Positions 7,106 through 15,309 of a stretch of DNA of 15,774 nt are shown in pieces. Under the pieces are notes generated by a model. It worked only from the letters and a program-made list of their open reading frames with translations. It searched no databases and had not been told where the DNA came from. The position numbers were made by a program, and so were the translations under genes. Numbering within the stretch: the first letter of the stretch is position 1; each line of letters begins with the position of its first letter. This DNA is from Thiosocius sp049669185 (GTDB taxonomy: Bacteria > Pseudomonadota > Gammaproteobacteria > Chromatiales > Chromatiaceae), in NCBI GenBank assembly GCA_049669185.1, contig JBATKF010000038.1, positions 1 to 15,774 on the forward strand, given 5' to 3'.

Positions 7106-8157
7106 CCGCGTAGCGCGACGTCTCCCGGTCGATCTCCCTGCGCAGCGGCTCGGCCCAGTTTTCGGCGCGGGGCGGAATGCGCGCAGCCAGCTCGCGCAGC
7201 GACGCCGCAATATCCCCGACGACCCCAACTTCGAGGATGTAGTGTTCGTCGACTTCGGCTGGCAAGGCATCGACGTGCACGATCTTCTGTTCGGGATTCT
7301 TGTGCCACAGATGTGGGTGATACTCAACGATGTCATAACCGACACAGATCACGACATCGGCACGGTCGAATCCACAGCCGACATAGTCCTGCGCGGAGAG
7401 ACCGGTCGCGCCGAGCGACATGGGATATGTGCGGGGTATCGCCCCCTTGGCCATGAATGTCATGGTCACCGGGATGCCGGTCTCCGAGGCCAGTTGCTCC
7501 AGCGCGGCGCTGGCGCCTGCCCGGATCACCCCGTTGCCGGCCATGATCAGCGGAAAGCGGGCGTTGGCGATAACCTCGGCCGCCTTCTCGATCTTAGCCA
7601 GAGGCGCCACCGGAGGCAGCGGATCCTGCACCTTGAGCGGCAATTTTCCGTCGACCTGCTCCGCAGCAATGTTCTCCGGGAAGTCGATGAAACAGCAGCC
7701 GGGCTTCTCCGCCTTGGCGACCTTGAAGGCCTTGCGTATCACCTCGGGAACGATCTCGGGCTCGCGCAGTTGGGTAGCGTATTTGGAAATCGGCTCGAAC
7801 AGATTCACCAGATCCAGTATCTGATGGCTCTCCTTGTGCAGGCGGTGCGTAGAGCCCTGGCCCGCAATTGCCACGACCGGCGCCCGATCCATGTTGGCAT
7901 CCGCCACGCCGGTAATTAGGTTGGTCGCACCCGGGCCCAGGGTTGCCAGACAGACCCCGGGGCGCCCCGTCAGACGGCCGTAGACGTCCGCCATAAAGGC
8001 CGCACCTTGCTCATGCCGCACCGTAATGAAACGGATACTGCTGTCGAGCAGCGCGTCCATGACGTCGAGATTCTCTTCCCCGGGGATACCGAAGATGTAC
8101 TCCACGCCTTCGTTCTCGAGGCAGCGTACAAACAAATCTGCACAGCGCATGGCTTGG

Positions 8158-8162
8158 CTCCT
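8158..8162 (-). promoter_or_regulatory. Shine-Dalgarno deciding the acetolactate-synthase-like start
   Basis: AGGAG on the minus strand with a seven-base gap to ATG 8150. The protein begins MRCADLFVRCLENEGVEYIF, the usual start of TPP enzymes of this family, so the open frame extending to 8306 is not used. Confidence 0.75.
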
Positions 8163-8252
8163 GTAGTCATAGAAGTCGGTCAGCGCCGCAGCTCGGCGAC
8201 GATCGAGGCCCGCGGTGGTGCTCGGCAGGCATGTTGTCCCATCGAGAGTTAA

Positions 8253-8304
8253 GCCTGCATATTTCACCGATTGCCTGGTGCGCGGGCTGGTGAAATTTTC
8301 AGGC
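8253..8304. repeat. Hairpin-forming dispersed repeat at the 3' end of the MFS gene
   Basis: GCCTGCATATTTCACC (8253-8268) and its inverted partner at 8289-8304 match at 14 of 16 positions, with a perfect 8-bp core ATTTCACC/GGTGAAAT and a 20-base spacer. The left arm plus flank (8253-8277) matches the right end of module 2 at 2943-2965, read on the minus strand, at 21 of 25 positions. The right arm contains the TGA stop (8299-8301) of the minus-strand transporter. It may act as a 3' mRNA hairpin; there is no U tract for intrinsic termination. Confidence 0.72.
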
Positions 8305-9963
8305 ACTCTTCAACCGGGTGGCCTTGATCAGCAGCACCGCGGCAATCGGTACGGCAAACCCGAGCAGCATGGCGGTCATCATCAGCCAGCCGAGTTCGCT
8401 GTAGTCCGCAGGTACCGAAATCGCACCGGTGGCACGATCCTTGACCTCGCGGGTCACTGTGAAGAGCTGATTGAGATACTTGGTGCCAAGCTGGCTCGCC
8501 GACAGCGCCAGATTGGTAAAAGACGCCATCACCGCGAAGAAGGTTGCCTTGAGGTTGCTGGGGGCGGAGTTGGCGATCCAGGCGAGCATCGGGATCATGG
8601 CGATCTGACCCAGCGGCGACTCCAACGCCGTGTCCACCAATGCGATGAAGTGCGCGTCGACGACGCCACCCGTCAATGCGGCGGTCCACTGATGCAGTCC
8701 GTAGAACATGCCGACGATGGGCATGTACAGCAGGGTGCTGGCAATCGTCAGGAACACGATCACGTAGGCGATGGAGCGCTCCGCCATAAAGCGGCGGAAG
8801 ATGAACATGCCAAACAGCGTCAACACGCTGCTGATCAGTGACAGCACGGCCAGGAACTGCTGGTCGAAACCGAGTTCGTCGATCATCCACCAGGTCTGGC
8901 CGGCGCCCGGTGTCGGCATGGCGCGATAGATAAAGATAATCACTGCAGTGCCGACCAGGATCAGCCGGTCGTCCGGCTCCAACACCTTGATGAGCCGGCT
9001 CATCAGAAAGATGACGATCGCCATGGAACCGGCGAAGATGATCTCTTTATTGAGGCTGATATCACTCAAACCCATGCTGATGGTGAAGGCGACGAAGGCC
9101 AGACCACCGCCGAGGATCCACCAGTTCGGCTCCGTTTTCTCGATTCGCCCAAAGGCGAGCTGAGCGGCCTGCTCCGCGGCCATTCCACTTTCACGCAGCC
9201 GCCACAGCTGACGACGCTTCATCACCCCGCCCAATATCACGCCGAGCACCGAAACGATCGGGATCGCGAGCGCATACTCGTAGATGCGGATATAGGTCGC
9301 GACCTTCTGCGCTTCGGGCATCGACTCGGCGCCCTGGAACAGGAACACGTTGAGCAGCGACACGAAGACGCCGCCGCCAATGATCGCCACCCTGCCGAGG
9401 GTCTGCATGGTCGTGTGCATGAGGCGCCGGGTCGCGGCGTCGAACGCCTCACCACGCGCATCCACACGCGGTACGGCCTCGACGGTCATCGCATCGGCCA
9501 CAACGTCCTGGACCACATAGCCTACCGGCGCGAGTAGCGCGCTGACGATATACCAGGCCTCGACCGGCATCACCTGGCCCATCCCCTCCGGGTCGGCGAG
9601 CAGGCCCAGCATGATGAATAGGCTGGCGGTGATCATGCCGGCCCCAAGAAACACCAAGCCCGCCTTGTGCCGCCAGATCAGGTCTACCAGGTGCCCCAAC
9701 GGCATCTTCAGGGCCCACGGGATGCCCGCCCAGAACGCGAGCGCGGCTAGGAACTCGGCCGACAGGTTCAGGTAGTCCTTGACGAAAAAGGTGCCGACGA
9801 TGCCGGTCAAGCCGGAGATACCCGCGGCGGCGTAGACCATCAGCGGAGGAAGATAAGACCACCGCATTTCGCGGCCCAGTTCGAGGATATTGCGGTCGAA
9901 CCAGTGCCAAAGGCGATTGGACGATGCGGTGCTGTCGCGCTTGCGGGCGGAGGGAGTGGCCAT
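8299..9963 (-). CDS. MFS transporter, possibly folate-biopterin transporter (BT1)-like
   Basis: 554 residues with about 12-14 hydrophobic segments from residue 38 to 547 and a soluble, charged N-terminus of about 35 residues. AFWAGIPWALKMPLGHLVDL near 76-95 is an MFS motif-A-like loop region. The later stretch DTALESPLGQIAMIPMLAWI followed by APSNLKATFFAVMASFTNLA is characteristic of BT1-like MFS proteins, some of which move folates or pterins. The substrate is not known here, and an AmpG-like assignment is an alternative. The stop lies inside a dispersed inverted repeat shared with 2945-2967. It is followed after 148 bases by the truncated acetolactate-synthase-like gene on the same strand, so the two may once have been co-transcribed. 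The ATG at 9963 has only a poor GAG upstream. Confidence 0.82.
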   Translation of the reverse strand: MATPSARKRDSTASSNRLWHWFDRNILELGREMRWSYLPPLMVYAAAGISGLTGIVGTFFVKDYLNLSAEFLAALAFWAGIPWALKMPLGHLVDLIWRHKAGLVFLGAGMITASLFIMLGLLADPEGMGQVMPVEAWYIVSALLAPVGYVVQDVVADAMTVEAVPRVDARGEAFDAATRRLMHTTMQTLGRVAIIGGGVFVSLLNVFLFQGAESMPEAQKVATYIRIYEYALAIPIVSVLGVILGGVMKRRQLWRLRESGMAAEQAAQLAFGRIEKTEPNWWILGGGLAFVAFTISMGLSDISLNKEIIFAGSMAIVIFLMSRLIKVLEPDDRLILVGTAVIIFIYRAMPTPGAGQTWWMIDELGFDQQFLAVLSLISSVLTLFGMFIFRRFMAERSIAYVIVFLTIASTLLYMPIVGMFYGLHQWTAALTGGVVDAHFIALVDTALESPLGQIAMIPMLAWIANSAPSNLKATFFAVMASFTNLALSASQLGTKYLNQLFTVTREVKDRATGAISVPADYSELGWLMMTAMLLGFAVPIAAVLLIKATRLKSA

Positions 9964-10211
9964 CTCGGGGTCAGCTCATGTTCGGTTTGCCAGGGTAGAG
10001 CGGCGTTTCGCTCCGCTCGAAACCGTCGAAGAGTAGAACATTATCACGGCATCCGTGCCGCACGATGGGTGGGGAAAACGGGATCTCCCGGCGTTGCAAA
10101 CCCGATTCAGTCGAATGTCGGCAGCGAGTCACTTAAAACCGACGCGGCTGGGCTTACCGTAGCCGGCGATTGGTCACTCCATTCCGACGCGTTAAGGCTT
10201 GCGCTCAGCGC

Positions 10212-12332
10212 TCATCCGGACACGGCAGCGCGAGAATCTTCGGGCTCGCGGTGTTCGTCGGCGGCACGCAGCAGGCTGCGCAACGCAGTCTCTTTGTCCG
10301 GAAAGAATGACGCCCTACCCAGTTCTTCCACCAGCCCGCTGGCCTCCAATGCGCGTCTGACCTGATGCTTGAGTCCACTGAAGACCAGTGTTACGCCGGC
10401 CTTCTTCAGACGCGCCGCCACCTCGCGAATCTTCTCCTCGCCAGACGCATCGATCTCGTTGATCCCGCTGCCGACGACCAGGATCTTTTTCGCCTTTGGG
10501 AAGTCGGCGTGGGCCTCCAGCAAGATATCCTCGAAGTACGCAACATTGATGAAGGTCAGCGAGCCATCGAAGCGCACCGGGACAAATCTTTCACTCATCG
10601 GGCGTAGCTTGTTGGCGCGGATCCCGCCCAGGGTGCCGTCCGGTTTGCGCGCGACAATCTCAGCCCGGGGCTTCATCGTCCGAATCAGAAAATGCAGCAC
10701 CGTAAGGACGATGCCGAGCAGTATGCCGTCCGCAATCGCCGGGGCCATGGCCAATGTGGCCGCAAAGGTGAGGATACCGATGAGCGCGCCCAGGCGGTCG
10801 ACTCGCCAGGCCTGTATCAGCGGCTTCACGCGAATCAGGCTGAAGACCGCCATCATCACGATGACGGCCAGAACCGCCTGCGGCAGGTGGTACAGATACG
10901 ACGTAAAGAACAGCAGGACCAAAACCACGGCAAGCGCGCTCACAATAGCGAACAGGCCTGTCTTCGCGCCTGCGCGCGCCGCAACTGCCGAGCGGGAAAA
11001 TGAACCGCTCACCGTGTAGGAACTGAAGAAGCTGCCGGCGATATTGGCCAAACCCTGGCCGATGAGTTCCCTGTTTGTGTCGACCCGCTCGCCCGTCCGC
11101 GTGGCGATGGCCTTGGATATCGATGTCGCCTCCATGAAACCGATCAGGGCCATCACCAGTGCTGCGGGCAGCAGCGCCCACACCAAATCCCATTCCACGG
11201 TTGGAACGCGCAGGCTCGGCAGTCCTTGAGGAATCACACCGACGACGTCACCGCCGGCCGACAGGGTGACCTGATCATCTGCCAGGCCCGCAAAACGCCA
11301 GCGCTTTCCATCCCCCTCGAACCCATCCGGCAGGGCATCTTCCGCATAAAACACCGACGAACCGTCTGCCAGCAGCGCGCGCCGCAGCGACCAGTCATGC
11401 ATCTCGACCGCGAGACGGGTCACCTCGCGCTTTTTTGCCGCCTTTTCGTACACAAGGGCGGGCGCATGTGAACGCACCAGCGCAGCGCTTGAGATCGCGC
11501 TGAGGCCGATTTCGCGTTCCAGGACATCGGCGCGATGCGCGATATCAGCGAGTTCCGTAGTGATTTGGGCCATGCGCTCCTGTCCATTCGCAAACGCGTC
11601 CAGGGTCGCAACGACGCGGTTGTCCCTGATCTGCGCAGCGTCAACGCTGAGCTTATGCTCGAAGCCGATCAGTGCGCTGAGCAGGGTCGCGATCACCACG
11701 GCGACCAGGACGCCCGGCAGTGTGGGTCGGAAACGTCTGAGCCCGGCGATCAGCAGCCAGGCGCCGACCGCAAACAGCAGTGTGGTTATGTGGACTTCGG
11801 GTATCTGTTCGATGACACGCCAGAGATCGGCCAAATAGGATTCTGTGCGCGGAAAGGGCACACCCAGGACCTTACTCAGCTGTGAGAGACCGATGATCAA
11901 GGCCGCGGCATTGGTAAAGCCGATGATGACGGGGCTGGACAACAGATTGACGACGGCCCCCAGGCTCAGCGCACCCAACGCCAGGCGCAGCACGCCCACC
12001 ATGAGTGCCAGCATGATGGAGAGTTCGATGAACTTCGCCGACCCCGGTGTCGCAAACGGGATCAGGGCCGCGGCCGACATCAGCGAGAGCATCGCCACAG
12101 GGCCCGTGTGCAGCTGGCTCGACGAGCCCCACAACGAGGCGATGATTACCGGGACAAAAGACGCATACAGGCCATAGACGACCGGCAGACCGGCCAACTG
12201 GGCGTACGCCATGCCCTGGGGAACCAAGACCAGCGCGACCGTGACCCCGGCGACCAGGTCGGCACGCAGGCCGACGCGCGACATCGGGAACCAGCGCAGA
12301 AATGGCAGCAAACGGTAGAGCCAGGAATCCAT
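10212..12332 (-). CDS. SulP-family anion transporter with STAS domain and a large extra loop
   Basis: 706 residues from ATG 12332. The N-terminal transporter half starts LVAGVTVALVLVPQGMAYAQ at 26-45 and LPVVYGLYASFVPV at 49-62, the canonical SulP signature. The second half restarts with VVGVIPQGLPSLRVP at 363-377 and continues ALIGFMEATSISKAIATRTG and NIAGSFFSSYTVSGSFSRSA. A C-terminal STAS domain spans about 580-690 (NEIDASGEEKI at 625-635). Between residues about 228 and 361, where relatives have a short loop, there is an insert of about 130 residues with a coiled-coil-like stretch (MAQITTELADIAHRADVLER). From family topology this loop should be periplasmic. The substrate (sulfate, bicarbonate or another anion) is unknown. 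GGAG at 12342-12345 supports this ATG over an upstream TTG at 12404. It lies 102 bases after DUF2788, likely the same operon. Confidence 0.92.
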   Translation of the reverse strand: MDSWLYRLLPFLRWFPMSRVGLRADLVAGVTVALVLVPQGMAYAQLAGLPVVYGLYASFVPVIIASLWGSSSQLHTGPVAMLSLMSAAALIPFATPGSAKFIELSIMLALMVGVLRLALGALSLGAVVNLLSSPVIIGFTNAAALIIGLSQLSKVLGVPFPRTESYLADLWRVIEQIPEVHITTLLFAVGAWLLIAGLRRFRPTLPGVLVAVVIATLLSALIGFEHKLSVDAAQIRDNRVVATLDAFANGQERMAQITTELADIAHRADVLEREIGLSAISSAALVRSHAPALVYEKAAKKREVTRLAVEMHDWSLRRALLADGSSVFYAEDALPDGFEGDGKRWRFAGLADDQVTLSAGGDVVGVIPQGLPSLRVPTVEWDLVWALLPAALVMALIGFMEATSISKAIATRTGERVDTNRELIGQGLANIAGSFFSSYTVSGSFSRSAVAARAGAKTGLFAIVSALAVVLVLLFFTSYLYHLPQAVLAVIVMMAVFSLIRVKPLIQAWRVDRLGALIGILTFAATLAMAPAIADGILLGIVLTVLHFLIRTMKPRAEIVARKPDGTLGGIRANKLRPMSERFVPVRFDGSLTFINVAYFEDILLEAHADFPKAKKILVVGSGINEIDASGEEKIREVAARLKKAGVTLVFSGLKHQVRRALEASGLVEELGRASFFPDKETALRSLLRAADEHREPEDSRAAVSG

Positions 12333-12341
12333 CAGTTGACG

Positions 12342-12345
12342 CTCC
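12342..12345 (-). promoter_or_regulatory. Shine-Dalgarno deciding the SulP start
   Basis: GGAG on the minus strand, nine bases before ATG 12332. The chosen start MDSWLYRLLPFLRWFP fits the short N-terminus usual for SulP proteins; the alternative TTG at 12404 would add 24 residues with no family resemblance. Confidence 0.6.
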
Positions 12346-12434
12346 GAAGGGGCCGAACGGCCATATTTTCCCTGCAGATTCGATGGGAGTCCAATCGATA
12401 GCAATCCCGCTACCTATTTTCTTTCGTCTATGGC

Positions 12435-12644
12435 TCAGATATCCAGGATCCACTGGATGATGGTCTTGGCAATGAAGCCCAACATACCAAAGGCCAGAAC
12501 GAAGAACAGGACAAAGGTGCCGAAGCGTCCCGCATTGGACTTTCGGGCGAGCTCCCAGATGATGAACAGCATGAAGCCGATAAATAACGCCAGGCCCCAT
12601 GTCATCCCGATCTCGGCGATCCGTTCCTCGCTTATCCCGAACAC
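12435..12644 (-). CDS. DUF2788 small membrane protein
   Basis: 69 residues from GTG 12644: it starts (M/V)FGISEERIAEIGMTW, then a first membrane helix (LALFIGFMLFIIW), the conserved ELARKSNAGRFGTFVLF, and a second helix ending IAKTIIQWILDI. This is the whole of the DUF2788 family, a two-helix inner-membrane protein of unknown function. An open frame runs further up to ATG 12719, but those 25 residues overlap the DUF2189 3' end and look like its shadow; the GTG four bases past the DUF2189 stop fits the family length, although the upstream AGGCGG is a modest Shine-Dalgarno. The tight spacing indicates co-transcription with DUF2189. Confidence 0.85.
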   Translation of the reverse strand: MFGISEERIAEIGMTWGLALFIGFMLFIIWELARKSNAGRFGTFVLFFVLAFGMLGFIAKTIIQWILDI

Positions 12645-12648
12645 GATG

Positions 12649-13449
12649 CTATGCCGCCTGGTCTCTGGACTTGAGTTTCGCGGCATCGACCAGGTCTCGA
12701 TAGACGTGCCACGAGGCATGACCCATGACCGGATACAGGACGATGAACCCGAACATCAGGGTCATTACCGAGAGACCGGTGGCAATTAGAATGAACACCG
12801 CCCACCAGCCCATCGCGATCGGGTTTTCACCGACTGCGCGTATGCTGGTCATTAGCGCGGTAGGGGTATCGACATCGCGATCCAGTAATAACGGAACCGA
12901 TACTACCGTTAAGGCGAATACCAGGGCTGCACCGAGGCCGCCCAGGATCGCCCATAGGAAAAAGTGCAGCTCGTTCTGCACGAACACGTAGCGCAGAAAG
13001 TCGACCGGCTGGGTGATCTCGGCCTTGACGAACAAACCAAAGAGCACTGCAGTGATCGCGACCCAGGCAGAGCCGGCAAGTAGCAACAGCAAACTGAAGC
13101 GGATCAGGCATCGGGAACTCCGCCGCCACGCGACGACGGCATCCCTGAACCGCGGTCTCTTCCCCTGTTCGAGACGCTGACTGAGTGCATAAAGACCTGT
13201 CGCGAGAATCGGGCCCACCAACACGAAACCCGATACCGCACCAGGCATCATTGGCCAATAGAGATAGGTAATCTCAATGATGGCTAGGCTGGCGAAGAAT
13301 ACGATCAGGCCGTGCAACAGACTGGGCCATCCGGCGCTGAGGAAATCCCGCCAACCCTGTTTAACCCAGTACATGACCTGCCCCGGTGGCACCCGCCTAA
13401 CCCGTGGAATCGTCTCCGGGTCTTGCTTGGCGTCGGCGTCCAAGTTCAT
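12649..13449 (-). CDS. DUF2189 integral membrane protein
   Basis: 266 residues from ATG 13449, supported by GGAG at 13457-13460 with a seven-base gap (a GTG at 13476 also lies in frame). It has about six membrane segments. Family hallmarks are VKQGWRDFLSAGWPSLLHG near 29-47, GFVLVGPILATGLYALSQRL at 74-93, SVPLLLDRDVDTPTALMTSI around 184-203, and the end YPVMGHASWHVYRDLVDAAK. This is the DUF2189 family of predicted membrane proteins with no established function. The stop is four bases from the DUF2788 start, and SulP follows, so the three probably form one transcript running leftwards from the 13450-13787 gap. A role linked to anion or membrane physiology is only inference. Confidence 0.88.
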   Translation of the reverse strand: MNLDADAKQDPETIPRVRRVPPGQVMYWVKQGWRDFLSAGWPSLLHGLIVFFASLAIIEITYLYWPMMPGAVSGFVLVGPILATGLYALSQRLEQGKRPRFRDAVVAWRRSSRCLIRFSLLLLLAGSAWVAITAVLFGLFVKAEITQPVDFLRYVFVQNELHFFLWAILGGLGAALVFALTVVSVPLLLDRDVDTPTALMTSIRAVGENPIAMGWWAVFILIATGLSVMTLMFGFIVLYPVMGHASWHVYRDLVDAAKLKSRDQAA

Positions 13450-13787
13450 ACGCCCGCTCCATCCGACCGGGAACACAGTGCTGACAGCAACGCCATCCCA
13501 ACGATCTCCTCGATATTCCGGGCGCCTGAGTTCGCCAGGTCTACCCGTTTTATTTCACTATCCCGCAGCCGAGCTTACTGATCTCGCTGTCTCACTAGTA
13601 TCGCTGACCGTCTCCCGGTGTCTGCGACGACTGGCCATCGATCGATCGGCGCCTCGCTTCCCTCACAAAAGATTCAGCAGACGCGTAAGCGGCCTGTGCA
13701 CTATGGTAGCGGATTGGCGGGAGGGCAGTCGCTCGGCAGGGGACCCAGCTACTGCTGCCAAAATGGCTAGGCTGCTATGCTGAGATC
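13450..13787. other. Divergent intergenic region between DUF2189 and the phosphorylase
   Basis: This 338-base gap must hold the promoters of both divergent transcription units. No protein of any known family and no RNA gene was recognised. A TATGCT hexamer at 13776-13781 is a possible -10 box for the rightward gene; it would place transcription almost at the ATG (13788), implying a leaderless or near-leaderless message, but no good -35 box is present. Nothing clear was found for the leftward unit. Confidence 0.6.
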
Positions 13788-15305
13788 ATGGAGCGAAAAA
13801 CGAGAGACACCTTGCGGCTGCGACGTGTCGCTATCGACACTTATAAGGAGAATGTCGCCTACCTGCACCGTGACTGTCACGTGTATCGAAGCGAGGGTTT
13901 TCAGGCGCTCTCCAAGGTGGAGGTCAGTGGCGAGGCCGGTGGCCAGTCCTTACTGGCGGTGCTGAACGTCGTCGACGACGCCAGCATCACCGATCAGGGA
14001 CAGCTGGGGCTGAGCCAGGAGGCGTTTCAGCAGTTGGGCCTGGCAGAGGGCGCGGCGGCGATCGTGGCGCATGCGAAGCCGCCTACCTCCCTGCACGCAG
14101 TGCATCGCAAGATCGCCGGGGAGCGGCTAAGTTACGCGGACTACGAGGCCATCACCCGCGACATCGTCCAGCACCGCTACGCCAAGATCGAAATAGCGGC
14201 CTTCCTGGTTGCCTGCAGCGAAACCGGGATAGAGCGCGATGAGGTATTGCACCTGACCCGAGCGATGGTCAGCAGTGGCGAGCAACTGAACTGGCGTGAG
14301 CCGCTGGTAGCCGACAAACACTGTATTGGCGGCATCCCAGGCAACCGCACCAGTATGCTCGTGGTGCCGATCGTCGCGGCCCACGGCATGTTTATCCCGA
14401 AAACATCAAGTCGCGCGATCACCTCGCCCGCCGGTACCGCCGATACCATGGAGGTGCTGGCCCGGGTTGAACTGCCACCCGACCAGCTGAATGAAATCGT
14501 GCGCACACAGCGCGGCTGCCTGGCCTGGGGCGGCACCGCACGGCTGGCACCGGTCGACGATATCCTGATCTCGGTCGAACGCCCGCTTTCCCTGGATTCG
14601 CCCGGCCAGCTGGTTGCTTCCATTCTCGCCAAGAAGCTGGCCGCCGGCGCCACGCACCTGCTGATCGACATCCCGATGGGCCCAACGGCCAAGGTGCGCA
14701 GCCAGGCCGATGCGCTGCGCCTGCGCAAGCTGTTCGAGTTCGTCGGCGACCGCGTCGGACTGCAGCTCGAAGTGGTCATCACCGACGGCCAGCAGCCCAT
14801 CGGGCGCGGCATCGGCCCGGTGCTTGAAGCGCGCGACGTGATGCAGGTGCTGCAGAACGATCCTGAACAGCCCCGCGATCTGCGCGAAAAGGCCCTGCAA
14901 CTAGCCGGCCGCATTCTCGAGTTCGATCCCGACGTGCGTGGCGGTCAAGGTTACACGCTGGCACGTGACATCCTCGAATCCGGCCGCGCGCTGGAGAAAA
15001 TGCGCGCGATCATCGACGCACAGGGCGCCAGCGGTATCTCGCGCGCAGTCGGCGGCCTGTGCAACACTATCCATGCAGAGCGGGACGGCAGTATCGCGGC
15101 GATCGACAATCAGCAGATGGCGCGCATTGCCCGATTGGCCGGCGCCCCGATGGATAAAGGTGCCGGAGTCGACCTCTACAGAAAGGTCGGCGACAAAGTG
15201 CGTCGCGGTGAACCTCTGTATGCCATCCACGCGGAGTTCGCCGCCGATTTTGCCTTCGCCTGCGAACTGGCGGCGCACGACAGCGGCTTTGCATTGACAC
15301 AATGA
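13788..15305 (+). CDS. AMP phosphorylase/thymidine phosphorylase family protein
   Basis: 505 residues, a length matching archaeal AMP phosphorylases (about 500) and longer than E. coli DeoA-type thymidine phosphorylase (about 440). The extra N-terminal domain (1-100, including LRRVAIDTYKENVAYLHRDC) precedes the pyrimidine-nucleoside phosphorylase core. The phosphate-binding loop ADKHCIGGIPGNRTS is at 175-189 and the substrate-site segment KTSSRAITSPAGTADTMEVL at 205-224. The C-terminal domain contains GAPMDKGAGVDLYRKVGDKV and GEPLYAIHAE near 452-485. The family splits a nucleoside or nucleotide with phosphate to a base and ribose 1-phosphate or ribose 1,5-bisphosphate; the GIPGNRTS form resembles the AMP phosphorylase branch. 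The ATG has no good Shine-Dalgarno, but the conserved N-terminus supports it. The PRPP-synthetase-like gene starts four bases after the stop, so a shared message is very likely. The true substrate is not established. Confidence 0.9.
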   Translation: MERKTRDTLRLRRVAIDTYKENVAYLHRDCHVYRSEGFQALSKVEVSGEAGGQSLLAVLNVVDDASITDQGQLGLSQEAFQQLGLAEGAAAIVAHAKPPTSLHAVHRKIAGERLSYADYEAITRDIVQHRYAKIEIAAFLVACSETGIERDEVLHLTRAMVSSGEQLNWREPLVADKHCIGGIPGNRTSMLVVPIVAAHGMFIPKTSSRAITSPAGTADTMEVLARVELPPDQLNEIVRTQRGCLAWGGTARLAPVDDILISVERPLSLDSPGQLVASILAKKLAAGATHLLIDIPMGPTAKVRSQADALRLRKLFEFVGDRVGLQLEVVITDGQQPIGRGIGPVLEARDVMQVLQNDPEQPRDLREKALQLAGRILEFDPDVRGGQGYTLARDILESGRALEKMRAIIDAQGASGISRAVGGLCNTIHAERDGSIAAIDNQQMARIARLAGAPMDKGAGVDLYRKVGDKVRRGEPLYAIHAEFAADFAFACELAAHDSGFALTQ

Positions 15306-15309
15306 ACGC

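Larger units (their letters stand above)
7071..8150 (-). pseudogene. C-terminally truncated acetolactate synthase large-subunit-like protein
   Basis: 359 residues from ATG 8150. The N-terminal TPP pyrimidine-binding domain is intact: FGIPGEENLDVMDAL at 20-34, the catalytic glutamate E47 in VRHEQGAAFMADVYGRLTG, and LATLGPGATNLITGVADA at 68-85. The middle domain follows (about 180-325). The protein stops at 350-359 just where the C-terminal TPP pyrophosphate domain should begin; that domain (about 180-190 residues, with the GDG...N metal/TPP motif) is missing. The last codons ALRWGRAR are read from the neighbouring gene's DNA in another frame. Full-length relatives are about 550 residues. AGGAG at 8158-8162 fixes the start; an upstream extension would overlap the MFS gene. 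It could be catabolic or anabolic AHAS or a related TPP enzyme; without the last domain activity is not expected. Confidence 0.82.

Noticed and set aside
8151..8306. Extension of the acetolactate-synthase-like frame upstream of 8150
   Set aside because: It would overlap the transporter gene and repeat; the AGGAG at 8158-8162 and the family N-terminus point to 8150.
9998..10018. GAGCGG...CCGCTC hairpin between the SulP and MFS genes
   Set aside because: A 6-bp stem in GC-rich DNA without a T run or other context; likely chance.
12645..12719. Longer DUF2788 start at ATG 12719
   Set aside because: The extra 25 residues are encoded by the DUF2189 3' end in another frame and have no family resemblance.
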